64,000 nucleotides of DNA from Ignavibacteria bacterium. GTDB lineage: Bacteria > Bacteroidota > Ignavibacteria > Tepidaquicellales > Tepidaquicellaceae. The notes below the pieces were generated by a model, which did no database searches, was not told the DNA's origin, and was given only the letters and a program-made list of their open reading frames with translations. Both the position numbers and the translations under genes were made by a program. The stretch spans positions 302,197-366,196 of the forward strand of contig JADJYU010000010.1 in NCBI GenBank assembly GCA_016719565.1. Direction: 5' to 3'. Of this stretch, positions 47,141 through 55,503 are shown one piece after another; within the stretch, counting starts at the first letter, position 1, and each line of letters opens with the position of its first letter.

Positions 47141-47956
47141 TTAAGTGATCAGTGAATTTAAAGCTTCATCTATACCAACATTATCTATTATTTTACACCT
47201 ATTATTGTATTTTCCTTTCTTTGGATAGCCTGGATCCAGATATGATAATGATCTGCTTATTTTGTTCTCAATCGAACTTATTATAAAATCGAATTCAGCG
47301 AAATTTTCCATAATGAATCCAAGCCTTTTGAGTACAACATCGGCGTTGAATCTTTCCAGGTAATCCAGCATTTTATTTATATTAATTTCCTTTCTGCTTC
47401 TGTCAATAGCTTTCACAATCTCAACTACACCCGATGCATATTGAGGTTTATAAAGACAGTCAATGATTGTCTTTTCAAGATCACTGCAAAAGACTTTCTC
47501 ATAATTACTAATCCATTTTTTTTCAAATCCAAAAAAATGATTTTTATTATATTTTATAAATTCAAATTTTACGTTATTAATGATTTGTCTTTTGGGAGTG
47601 AACTGTTTGTTAGAAATTATATATTCAGTCAGTGAGGGTTGGGTTATTAATCCATGAATATCTAAAGCGCTGTAAAAACCGATATAGTATTCTTCAGGAT
47701 AGGTCAGTTTCTCTGCTACTATGTGCCAGTTCGGAAAGTAATCGAAACTCTTATCATACGGAATAATCGTATATAAACCGCCCTTTATTCGCATTATCAG
47801 TCTCCGTTTAGTCATATCGCTGAGCAGTCTTCTGATATTCTGATTTTTTATTCCTCCTAATATTTTTACAATGTCACTTGTATTGAAAAATAGTTGATTC
47901 TTTTCATTCAGAATTCTTAAAACTTCCGCTGATCTGTATGATATATTTTTATCCAT
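47141..47956 (-). CDS. AbiEi-family antitoxin / transcriptional regulator
   Basis: A 271-residue protein. The N-terminal ~70 residues form a winged helix (YRSAEVLRILNEKNQLFFNTSDIVKILGG, NIRRLLSDMTKRRLIMRIKGGLYTIIP). The rest is the AbiEi C-terminal domain: PNWHIVAEKLTYPEEYYIGFYSALDIHGL, KFEFIKYNKNHFFGFEK, VFCSDLEKTIIDCLYKPQYASGVVEIVKAI. AbiEi antitoxins repress their own operon and antagonise AbiEii toxins (type IV). Here only a stub of the expected toxin follows, then the split HipA-like kinase. No gene lies in the 261 nt upstream. Confidence 0.8.
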   Translation of the reverse strand: MDKNISYRSAEVLRILNEKNQLFFNTSDIVKILGGIKNQNIRRLLSDMTKRRLIMRIKGGLYTIIPYDKSFDYFPNWHIVAEKLTYPEEYYIGFYSALDIHGLITQPSLTEYIISNKQFTPKRQIINNVKFEFIKYNKNHFFGFEKKWISNYEKVFCSDLEKTIIDCLYKPQYASGVVEIVKAIDRSRKEININKMLDYLERFNADVVLKRLGFIMENFAEFDFIISSIENKISRSLSYLDPGYPKKGKYNNRCKIIDNVGIDEALNSLIT

Positions 47957-48104
47957 TCTGCTCTTTTTGTATTGATAATGTGAGTTTAAAACTCACATTC
48001 CCAATATAAAATAAGTAAATATTCTTTCCAATATCCAAAAGCAGTACCTTTTCAATACAAATCAAAGCCAAAACTAAATTAACTATAACTCTCCTTTTAT
48101 ATAT

Positions 48105-48182
48105 GCAATTGCTCCAGATACACGCTCGTTACCAAACTCCGTTTGGTAACGCAATTGCTCCTGAAACTCTGTTTCACTCCGA
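48105..48182. repeat. Palindromic repeat, GTTACCAAAC family (copy 1)
   Basis: The core is an inverted repeat with 10-base arms GTTACCAAAC and GTTTGGTAAC around TCC (about 48127-48149), followed by GCAATTGCTCCTGAAACT. The same block occurs at 48750-48870 and three times at 57180-57425. Confidence 0.7.
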
Positions 48183-48217
48183 CTAAGCTCGTGAAAGATT
48201 TTCGAGCCTTCTATCAA

Positions 48218-48433
48218 TTAAGATAATCTACTGACTAACCTGCTCCACTTCCATTCGTAAAAATCTTCGTCGAATGTTACAATCGTAAAATCATTTTCTT
48301 TGGCATAATCCCATATTTGGATATCATTCTTTGGTAAGGGTATGATATTTTTACAATGAATGCTGTTCTGAAATTCCGGAATTAATTTTTTAAGTATACG
48401 GTGGGATATGTTTTCGTCAAACAGCAGTTTCAT
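48218..48433 (-). pseudogene. DUF5615 PIN-like toxin, 3'-truncated
   Basis: A 71-residue fragment. MKLLFDENISHRILKKLIPEF and DIQIWDYAKENDFTIVTFDEDFYE are the first two acidic motifs of DUF5615 PIN-like nucleases, normally about 110 residues long. After FDEDFYE the sequence changes to an unrelated tail (WKWSRLVSRLS) and stops, so the last active-site part is missing. A GTTACCAAAC-type repeat begins within about 40-70 nt downstream, which may mark the break. The start overlaps the DUF433 stop by 4 bases. Confidence 0.7.
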
Positions 48434-48651
48434 ATTGCAACTTTTACTTTTCTTTCCTTATCTGCTGAATACGCTAAACAGGCGAGTATCTGATCCTTGC
48501 TTAACTGAGGGAAATCTTCAATAATTTGTTCAGTGGTCATTCCTGAAGCAAGCCAGCCAAGAACATCATATACCGAAATCCTTGTTCCTGTAATACAGGG
48601 TTTTCCAAATCTTATATTAGAGTCTATTGAAATATATATTGTGTAATCCAT
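48430..48651 (-). CDS. DUF433 antitoxin-like protein
   Basis: A 73-residue protein with the DUF433 signature: IRFGKPCITGTRISVYDVLGWLASGMT, IIEDFPQLSKDQILACLAYSADKERK. DUF433 proteins have a winged-helix-like fold and are usually paired with DUF5615 PIN-like toxins, as here with a 4-base overlap. Since the toxin gene is truncated the pair is probably inactive, leaving an orphan antitoxin. Confidence 0.8.
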   Translation of the reverse strand: MDYTIYISIDSNIRFGKPCITGTRISVYDVLGWLASGMTTEQIIEDFPQLSKDQILACLAYSADKERKVKVAI

Positions 48652-48749
48652 TTTAGTTTATTTTATTATATATCAAAATAGTTTTATTTTTAATAAATCT
48701 AAACTCTAAACTTTTTTACCTCCTTCTCAAGCTGAAATTTGAGAAGGTC

Positions 48750-48870
48750 GCTCATTACCAAACTCCATTTATTAAAGCAATTGCTCCAGATACACGCTCG
48801 TTACCAAACTCCGTTTGGTAACGCAATTGCTCCTGAAACTCTGTTTCAAACTTGATCTCATTATACAGAG
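48750..48870. repeat. Palindromic repeat, GTTACCAAAC family (copy 2, with a degenerate half)
   Basis: A degenerate copy (CATTACCAAACTCCATTTATTAA, split by mismatches) at about 48754-48776 is followed by a perfect core at about 48800-48822 and by GCAATTGCTCCTGAAACT and AACTTGATCTCATTATACAG, as in the 57.2-kb copies. 48871-49199 contain no gene; a GGCGGAGTCCCCA phrase recurs at about 48930 and 49143. Confidence 0.65.
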
Positions 48871-49199
48871 AACAAATAATTTTCCCCCGTCTCAGTCTCC
48901 GGTGATCTCCCGGGACTCTTACGGATAAGCAGCAAGCGGCGGAGTCCCCAATTATTTCCATACATACAAAAGGAGAAATCCCCATTCCTTCTAATGGAGG
49001 TTAGGTGGAGTTCTCATCCTGCAGATGAACATTTTAAAAACTTTAACCTTTGGGAAAGTATGTCTAGTTTCAAATCTCATTTGATTCAATCCAAAAACAC
49101 TCTTATAATCTGCCGTTATATTTTCCGCAGGTTAGCAGTCAGCGGCGGAGTCCCCAAAGAACGGGGAGACTCCGCCGTGGGTTAAGGTTATCATTTTTA

Positions 49200-49348
49200 A
49201 TCGATAATGCGAAGTGGGTTTTATTGCTGCTAAGACTAACAGCTGCAGGATTCATGTTTCGGTTTGTTGTTGGTAATCAAAAGTTTGCTTAAGATATGTA
49301 GTAAAATTCAACTGAATTTCAGTCAAACTTTTTGAAAACACCAACAAC
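49200..49348. repeat. Direct repeat, downstream copy (DR-a)
   Basis: About 148 bp that match 52846-52993 at roughly 85% by eye: GATAATGCGAAGTGGGTTTT, CAGCTGCAGGATTCA, TTTCGGTTTGTTGTTGGT, CAACTGAATTTCAG, AAACACCAACAAC. The inner ends TTGTTGGT and ACCAACAA form an inverted repeat. The heptamer run TAACTAC... follows at 49349-49402 and extends into the end of the neighbouring gene. Confidence 0.75.
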
Positions 49349-49380
49349 TACTAACTACTAACTACTAACTAACTACTAAA

Positions 49381-52300
49381 CTAACTGCTAACTGCTAACT
49401 GACACACTTCTTCCAGCGTCATCTTCTTCCCTTCTTCCCGGTATTTTTCAAATTCTTCTTCACTTAAATTTTCATGAAATTTTTCATTAATATCATCATT
49501 AATTTTCTGTTCATATTTATCAAACACGACTCCCATAGATTCCAATACATTTTCTGCCGCACTTATCAATTTTATTGCAGTTTCAAAATCTCCCGGCCCG
49601 TATGCTGCTTTTCCCAGATTGTTTATGGAGTTAGCAATTCCATTTTTGTCAGCAATTTCTTTAAAAATAGCTAAGCCTTCTTCGTAATATTTTTTTGCCT
49701 GTCCAAAATCTCCCAGACCGAATGCAACATTTCCCAGACTGTTTACGGAGTTGGCAATTCCATTTTTGCTGCCAATTTCTTTGTAAATATCCAGGCTTTC
49801 TTTATAATGATTCTTAGCCTGTTGATAATCTTCCTGAGCGTATGCTACATTTCCTATATTCTTAATTGATTCAGCAATTCCATTTTTGTCTCCGATTTCC
49901 TTTCTGATATCCAGGCTTTCTTCAAAATATTTCTTAGCCTGTTCAGAATTACCCTGATTGAATAATACCATTCCCTGACTGAGTATGGATAGAGCAATTC
50001 CATGTTTGTGACCAATTTCTTTAAAAATAAACAGGCTTTCTTCAAAATATTTCTTTGCCTGTTCATAATCCCCCTGATTCAATACTATATTTCCTAATAA
50101 GTTTATGGAAAAAGCCATTCCTGTTTTGTCACCAGTTTCTTTTAATAAATCCAGACCTTCTTCCATATATTTTTTAGCCAGCTCATAATCTCCCAGAAAT
50201 AATGATACATTTCCAAGATTGTGTATGGATAGAGCAATTCCATATTTGTGACCAATTTCTTTGAAAATAAACAGACTTTCTTCGTAATATTTCTTAGCCA
50301 GTCCATAATCTCCCTGATTTAATGCAACATTTCCCAGGCTAAGTGTGGCTGCAGCAATTCCACTTTTGGAACCATTTATTTTATAATTATCCAGGCTTTC
50401 TTCGTAATAATTCTTTGCCAGTTCAAATTCTCCCAGAGAGTTTGTAACATTTCCCAGCCTGAGCATGGATTCAGCAATTCCTCTTTTATCACCAATTTCT
50501 TTATTTAAATCCAGGCTTTCTTCCAAATATTTTTTAGCTTGTTTATTATCTCCCAGGGAAATTCTAAAATTACCAATCCAGTTAAGCATATCTCCTTTTA
50601 AAAATTTACTCAGGCTACCCGAACTTTCCAGAATAATTTCAATAAGCCTTATTCCGGTTGAATATTGCCCGGTTCTGCTCCAGAAACTTCCAAGTGTATT
50701 TGAAATAACAGCGCCTTTTTCTTTATTCTCATTATTGACAGACCATTCTATAGCAGATAAAAAGTTGTTATGATCAGCTTCAATTAGATGCATCCAGAAT
50801 TTTGTATTTTCACCTATCAATTCAGGTTTTGCTTTTACGGACAGCTCTAAAAAATAATTCAGATGCTGTAAGAATATTTCTTTACCATCTGATAATTTAT
50901 CGATTCCGTATTGTTTTAAACTTTCTAGTATCCTGTATCTGTCTTTTGAATAATCATAAATTATAACTGACTTTTCTGTAAGCTGACTCAGAAGGTCAAG
51001 TATCTCATTCTTATCGATGGTTTCATCCGAACAAACCTCTTCCGCCGCCTCAAGTGTCCATCCTCCGTTAAATACTGAAAGTCTGGACCATAGAATTTTT
51101 TCATTTTCTGAAAGGAGATCATAGCTCCAGTCTATAAGCGCTCTTAGAGTCTGCTGTCTCGGCAATGCTGTTCTCTTTCCTCCCGTCAGAAGATTGAATC
51201 TGTCATCTAATCTTTCATAAATCTTTTCTATTGATAACATTTTTATTCTCGCTGCTGCAAGTTCAATTGCAAGAGGAATCCCGTCAAGTCTCGAGCACAC
51301 TTCAGCAAGCGAAGGTGCATTTTCATTTGTTACTCTGAAATTAGGATTTACAGAAAGCGCTCTTTCGATAAAGAGCCGGACTGATTCATATTGTGTCAAC
51401 TCTTCCGGTGTGTTGTTCTGATTCGGATCAGGTTGAGTCAGCGGAGGAATTCTGTATGTGAACTCTCCGCCGCAATTCATTGCTTCGCGGCTTGTTGATA
51501 TCATCTTCAGCTTTGGGCATGAAGAAAGTAATCTTTCAGTTAGCAATGCACAGGCATTTATTAATTGTTCACAGTTATCAAGAATAATTAAAATTTCTTT
51601 ATCTTTAAGATAATCTGTTAAAGTTTCATCCGAAGTTTTATTAGATTCTTCCTTTATGCCAAGAGCATTAATCATAGTTGCTGATAATAATGCAATATCT
51701 TTTAATGCTGAAAGATCAACAAACCATACACCGTTTTCAAATTCATCAATGACATCAGCAGCCGTCTGAAGCGCAAATCTTGTTTTACCTGCTCCGCCTG
51801 TTCCGGTCAGAGATAACAGCCGGTGAAGTTTGAGTTCTTCCTTTATATACTTCATCTCTTTTTCACGACCGATAAAACTTGTCAGCTGGATAGGAAGATT
51901 ATTCGGACGGGCATCGAGTGTTTTCAAAGGAGGAAATTCTTCACGTAAACCATCTGATTCAATTTGAAAAAGTCTAATAGGTTCAATGACATCTTTCAGT
52001 CGCCTGTCCCCCAGATCTCTGAAGCAAACATTTTTTACCCCTAAGTCACTAAGGCACAAAGAATCTGTTTCATTCTCCTTTTGTGTCTTCGTGTCTATGT
52101 GGTGAGAAAAAAGTTTATAGGTATCATTTGAAATAAGTATCTGTTCACCGTAAGCCGCCTGCATTATTCTTGCAGTCCTTGCCAGTGTAATGTAACCCAT
52201 GTATTTTTCACCGTTCCATTCCGCATTTCCGGTATGAATTCCGATTCTTACTTTTATCACTGCTTCATCCCATTTTTCTTTTCCAAGCTCTTTCTGAATT

Positions 52301-52521
52301 GCAACTGCTGCATTCACTGCATCAATTGATTTTTCAAATGCACAATAGAATGAATCTCCGATCATGTCATATATGAATCCGCTATTGGACTCAAGCGCTT
52401 CTTTCAGAATTTGATTGTGTCGTTCCAATGCAGCCTGAAGCTTCTCCGGAAAGTCCTGCGAAAGCTTTGTGCTGCCTTCAATGTCTGTAAAAAGGAATGT
52501 GACTAATCCGGATGGGCTCAT
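49381..52521 (-). CDS. Class III cyclase - NB-ARC-like STAND ATPase - TPR regulator
   Basis: A 1046-residue three-part signalling protein. Residues 1-185 are a class III adenylyl/guanylyl cyclase domain: VTFLFTDIEGSTKL (metal Asp13) and YDMIGDSFYCAF (Asp56). Residues ~210-620 are a STAND ATPase with P-loop LTGTGGAGKTRF (about 239-247), Walker B EILIILDNCEQL, TSREAM and DGIPLAIELAAARIK, as in NB-ARC/AfsR-type proteins. Residues ~640-1000 carry about nine 40-residue TPRs (GDYEQAKKYFEESLFIFKEI...). Residues ~138-163 (SHHIDTKTQKENETDSLCLS...) come from an inserted intergenic repeat. The last residues (QLAVSS) are encoded by a heptamer repeat. The gene is flanked by direct repeats. The stimulus is unknown. 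Confidence 0.88.
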   Translation of the reverse strand: MSPSGLVTFLFTDIEGSTKLSQDFPEKLQAALERHNQILKEALESNSGFIYDMIGDSFYCAFEKSIDAVNAAVAIQKELGKEKWDEAVIKVRIGIHTGNAEWNGEKYMGYITLARTARIMQAAYGEQILISNDTYKLFSHHIDTKTQKENETDSLCLSDLGVKNVCFRDLGDRRLKDVIEPIRLFQIESDGLREEFPPLKTLDARPNNLPIQLTSFIGREKEMKYIKEELKLHRLLSLTGTGGAGKTRFALQTAADVIDEFENGVWFVDLSALKDIALLSATMINALGIKEESNKTSDETLTDYLKDKEILIILDNCEQLINACALLTERLLSSCPKLKMISTSREAMNCGGEFTYRIPPLTQPDPNQNNTPEELTQYESVRLFIERALSVNPNFRVTNENAPSLAEVCSRLDGIPLAIELAAARIKMLSIEKIYERLDDRFNLLTGGKRTALPRQQTLRALIDWSYDLLSENEKILWSRLSVFNGGWTLEAAEEVCSDETIDKNEILDLLSQLTEKSVIIYDYSKDRYRILESLKQYGIDKLSDGKEIFLQHLNYFLELSVKAKPELIGENTKFWMHLIEADHNNFLSAIEWSVNNENKEKGAVISNTLGSFWSRTGQYSTGIRLIEIILESSGSLSKFLKGDMLNWIGNFRISLGDNKQAKKYLEESLDLNKEIGDKRGIAESMLRLGNVTNSLGEFELAKNYYEESLDNYKINGSKSGIAAATLSLGNVALNQGDYGLAKKYYEESLFIFKEIGHKYGIALSIHNLGNVSLFLGDYELAKKYMEEGLDLLKETGDKTGMAFSINLLGNIVLNQGDYEQAKKYFEESLFIFKEIGHKHGIALSILSQGMVLFNQGNSEQAKKYFEESLDIRKEIGDKNGIAESIKNIGNVAYAQEDYQQAKNHYKESLDIYKEIGSKNGIANSVNSLGNVAFGLGDFGQAKKYYEEGLAIFKEIADKNGIANSINNLGKAAYGPGDFETAIKLISAAENVLESMGVVFDKYEQKINDDINEKFHENLSEEEFEKYREEGKKMTLEEVCQLAVSS
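52035..52106 (-). repeat. Palindromic repeat inserted in frame inside a coding sequence
   Basis: Read on the coding strand this 72-bp stretch is ACCACATAGACACGAAGACA...CTTTGTGCCTTAGTGACTTA. It has two inverted arms of about 24 bases around a ~16-base centre, the same family as 3238-3301. It adds exactly 24 codons and interrupts neither the frame nor the flanking cyclase-family motifs (KLFS before, VCFRDLGDRRLKD after). Confidence 0.65.
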
Positions 52522-52534
52522 TTTTAAAAAACAA

Positions 52535-52670
52535 GTTAGAAGTTACGAGTTACGAGTTACGAATTACAAATTACAAATTACAAATTACAAATTACAAATA
52601 AAAATATATTAACCACTAACTATTAACTACTAACTATTAACTACTAACTATTAACTGCTAACTATTTCCG
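52535..52670. repeat. Short tandem repeats (ACGAGTT/ACAAATT and TAACTAN)
   Basis: TTACGAGTTACGAG, then TTACAAATTACAAATTACAA, then a series of TAACTAC/TAACTAT/TAACTGC heptamers, lie just upstream of the cyclase-STAND gene. Its promoter must lie within or before these repeats. Confidence 0.7.
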
Positions 52671-52845
52671 CCGCTGTTGTTGGTTTTCCAAAAAGGCTGC
52701 TCTGCAAATCTTAAAATTTATCAGCCCGGCTCAGGTAAACTTTTTGGCCATCAACAAAAGTGCCGGCGAAGTATTCCGGCATAAAGAATTTTTAACATAA
52801 TTTAAATTAATTCGGCAGATCATTTTTTACAAGTTATTTTTTTGA

Positions 52846-52993
52846 ATAGATAATGCAAAGTGGGTTTTATGCTGCTAATACTCACAGCTGCAGGATTCAA
52901 GTTTCGGTTTGTTGTTGGTGAACAAAAAATTTGCTTAAAATATGTAGTACACTTCAACTGAATTTCAGGCAAACTTTTGAAAACACCAACAAC
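52846..52993. repeat. Direct repeat, upstream copy (DR-b)
   Basis: The partner of 49200-49348, in the same orientation, about 325 nt upstream of the cyclase-STAND start. GTTGTTGGTG (about 52911-52920) and CACCAACAAC (about 52984-52993) form a perfect 10-bp inverted repeat within it. 52994-53187 contain no gene. Confidence 0.75.
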
Positions 52994-53187
52994 GGCGGGA
53001 AATTGCGAAGCTAATTTCTCAGAATTATCCACAGACTTTAGGTATTTAACAGTTAAAGTTTGATAAATAATATAATCTATTTGGATTTCTCAGCATAAAC
53101 TAAACTTGATCATTTATTGTGAAAATCGTAGTTTCATATAATTTATATTATTCTTTAATAAATATGTTTATTCAATAAGAATTACAT

Positions 53188-54112
53188 CTATAATAATTTT
53201 TTATTATTACTTAAAGTTATTTCAGCAGCAATATTCTCAATGTTTGAGGGCAGATAGTTTGTAATTGAATAAGGATCATTAGAACTATATTGAGTATAAA
53301 GCTTTAATCTAAAATCACCAATATCATTTGGTTTAATTATTAGCTTTTTATGTTTAATTTCTTCGTAATTTCCATCATTACTTTGTGCTTTAGCGTTTGA
53401 AAATATTAAATTTACTATATCACTTTCTTTTTAATAGTTAAGTTTAAATTAATTTTCGAAATAGCTACATTCCTTCTCCCTAAATTTTCAATAATTAAAC
53501 TTGAAATTCCCATTTCTAAATTACCTTCATTAATTTTTGATTTAAAAAAATTTATTGAACTTTTATTTATTGAAAAATCCAAAGACCACTCAGGATTTAC
53601 ATTTTTGTTATCCCATAGCATCTTTTCGAGGTCATTCCTTCCTGCAATCTTTGTAGTCGTGTCATTTCTAACAAATATTCTTTGCTCCTCTTCTTTTTTA
53701 GTTGATTTGTAATTCTTAATAAAGTGAGGTTTTTCAAAAGAAGGTGGAATATGAATAATGCTTAATTTATTTTCATCAACTACAACATCATGAATATTTA
53801 TCTCAAAAGCTTTATCTACTCTTCTAATCAGGATACCGAATCACTTCATTTTTATCTTTAAGACCGCAATCTGAAAAATACTGATTGTTTATATTTTTTT
53901 GATTTATCATCAAACCCTATCACAATGTATCCATCAGGACCGGGAGTATTAACAATTGAAGAAACATCTTTTAAGAATTCATTTAAGTCCAAATCATCTT
54001 TCAAATTATACCACAATTTTTTAAAATCAAACTTATTATTTTCTTTTGACATTCCGTCAATAGCCTGATAAATATTTGCTCTAACTAATTTTATTATTTC
54101 TATTTCAGACAT
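53188..54112 (-). pseudogene. AlbA_2/Schlafen-type DNA-binding protein, multiple frameshifts
   Basis: Three frames give one protein of about 305 residues. Part one (from 54112) has ELKD-like FLKDVSSIVNTPGPDGYIVIGFDD, the AlbA_2 signature. Part two, in another frame, reads QYFSDCGLKDKNEVIR, FEINIHDVVVDENKLSIIHIPPSFEKPHF and RIFVRNDTTTKIAGRNDLEKM. Part three reads SDIVNLIFSNAKAQSND...YSITNYLPSNIENIAAEI and ends at TAG 53188. Breaks lie near 53830-53880 and at the A5G run near 53437. AlbA_2 proteins often occur in phage-defence and regulatory loci; the function here is unknown and the gene is broken as written. Confidence 0.65.
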
Positions 54113-54169
54113 AATTATTAATTTCTAAATTATTTGTTATTACATAAATAATTTGCTTCAAAGTATGAT

Positions 54170-54664
54170 ATCAAATTCCATTTATCCCTTTTTCGGTTAA
54201 AATTAAATCAGCTGAAATAATTTTTCCATTTTCAGCTTCTGCTTTATGTGTAAATTCGATTAACTCTTTTGAATCTAATTTTTTAGAATTCTGCAAAATT
54301 CTTCCGAGTTGGTAGCATATGCAAGTGAATAGTCATAATCTGGAAGGACTCTAAAAAAATTATATTCTTTCCCACCGTTTTCGTATAAATATTTTAAATA
54401 GTGATTGGTCTTTTCATTAAAATCATTTGGATATAAATAATTTTTATAATCACTTTCAAGAAATTCTGTTGTTAATTCAAATGGAATTTTAGTTTCATCA
54501 AAATTTTGTCTCAAAATCCCAACAATAATGTGATAAATGTCATTGTACTTCCCTTCTGATAACATAGTAAATAACATACCACTCATAATTACTTCACCGA
54601 GTACTCTGTTTCTATATCCGACTATCAGTTGATTGTATGAAGTATCAATAATATCTGTCTCCAT
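54170..54664 (-). pseudogene. Hypothetical protein, frameshifted near the 3' end
   Basis: The 129-codon part (54275-54664) starts METDIIDTSYNQLIVGYRNRVLGEVIMSG and is Asp/Glu/Tyr-rich; no family was recognised. Its last codons (EEFCRILKN, stop) sit where another frame continues as KKLDSKELIEFTHKAEAENG and ISADLILTEKGINGI to about 54172. A single indel near 54275-54300 would join them into about 165 residues. It lies between the AlbA_2 gene and an IS remnant. Confidence 0.5.
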
Positions 54665-54745
54665 TATTACATTACCCTGGCAGGAGCGGCCAGAAGAGGA
54701 GTAGATTTTGTAAATATAAAAAAGAAAGATTATTTTGCATTGAAG

Positions 54746-55078
54746 AAATGTAAAAGTTTATACCATATGGTGAAAGACCTCTGCCGGAAAATAAAGATTC
54801 AAATATTCTCAAAGATGAAGCAATATTATTATTTAAAGAAGATACCCGGGCAAAATATCCTGAGAAATTAAGACGCGTGGCAGTATATGATTCTGAAAAT
54901 GACAGACAAGGAAATAATAATAAACCTTAATGACAAAGCATCTACAATTGTGATCTGTATAAACGCCGTGGGATAGAAACTTTCTTTAAAACTGAAAAGT
55001 CATTTAAAAACAAATTTTGTAGGTAAGCAAAATGAAATGCAGTAATGGTGTTGTGATTTGGACAGCATTTATTAGTTA
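54746..55078 (+). pseudogene. IS4-family transposase remnant
   Basis: On the plus strand one can read RAKYPEKLRRVAVYDSEND, a few stops, then LYKRRGIETFFKTEKSFK, and degenerate ...NAV...FGQ. In intact IS4 transposases (DUF4372-bearing type) these are YPEKLRRxxYYDxE, IADLYKxRWxxELFFKWIKQ and GTSENAVKTQIW, which contain the catalytic Glu region. The order and spacing fit, but stops and indels are frequent, so this is a strongly decayed C-terminal piece. No ends were found. Confidence 0.6.
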
Positions 55079-55503
55079 ATGGACATTTTGTATTTTTTTC
55101 TAACATTTTTTCTAATTTTTAATATTAATTTAATACAGATTCTTATTTTTTAACTTTATTTCTATTTAATTTTTTAAATTAGTTTATTTTGATCATTTTC
55201 ATTTCTCTTTTCATATATTCATCCTCCGACAATTAGTAAACTGTTTTCTATTTTATCAAAAACCCAATCAATCTTTAAACATAGACTTGACTACACAATA
55301 CGTGGTTTTTATTTTGCCAGTTAATACTCAATGATTTAAAAAGTTCAGTTAGATGATAAGAGATTTTGTGCTCTTATGTAAGATTAATCAGGGTAGTCAT
55401 TTTAATAGTATAAAATTATATCTTATGAATTCAATAATACAAAACATTAGCAAATAAATTCATTTTACTTTGCTTTCAATTTTAAAATGACAGCAAAAAA
55501 ATA
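55079..55503. other. Noncoding AT-rich spacer
   Basis: About 425 bp, very AT-rich, with no recognisable gene, repeat array or RNA. Confidence 0.5.

Noticed and set aside
48755..48985. Minus-strand 76-codon frame.
   Set aside because: It is made mostly of GTTACCAAAC-type repeat DNA read as protein; the same peptide appears wherever the repeat occurs.
52820..53032. Minus-strand 70-codon frame.
   Set aside because: It lies inside the direct repeat DR-b and is not conserved in frame in DR-a.
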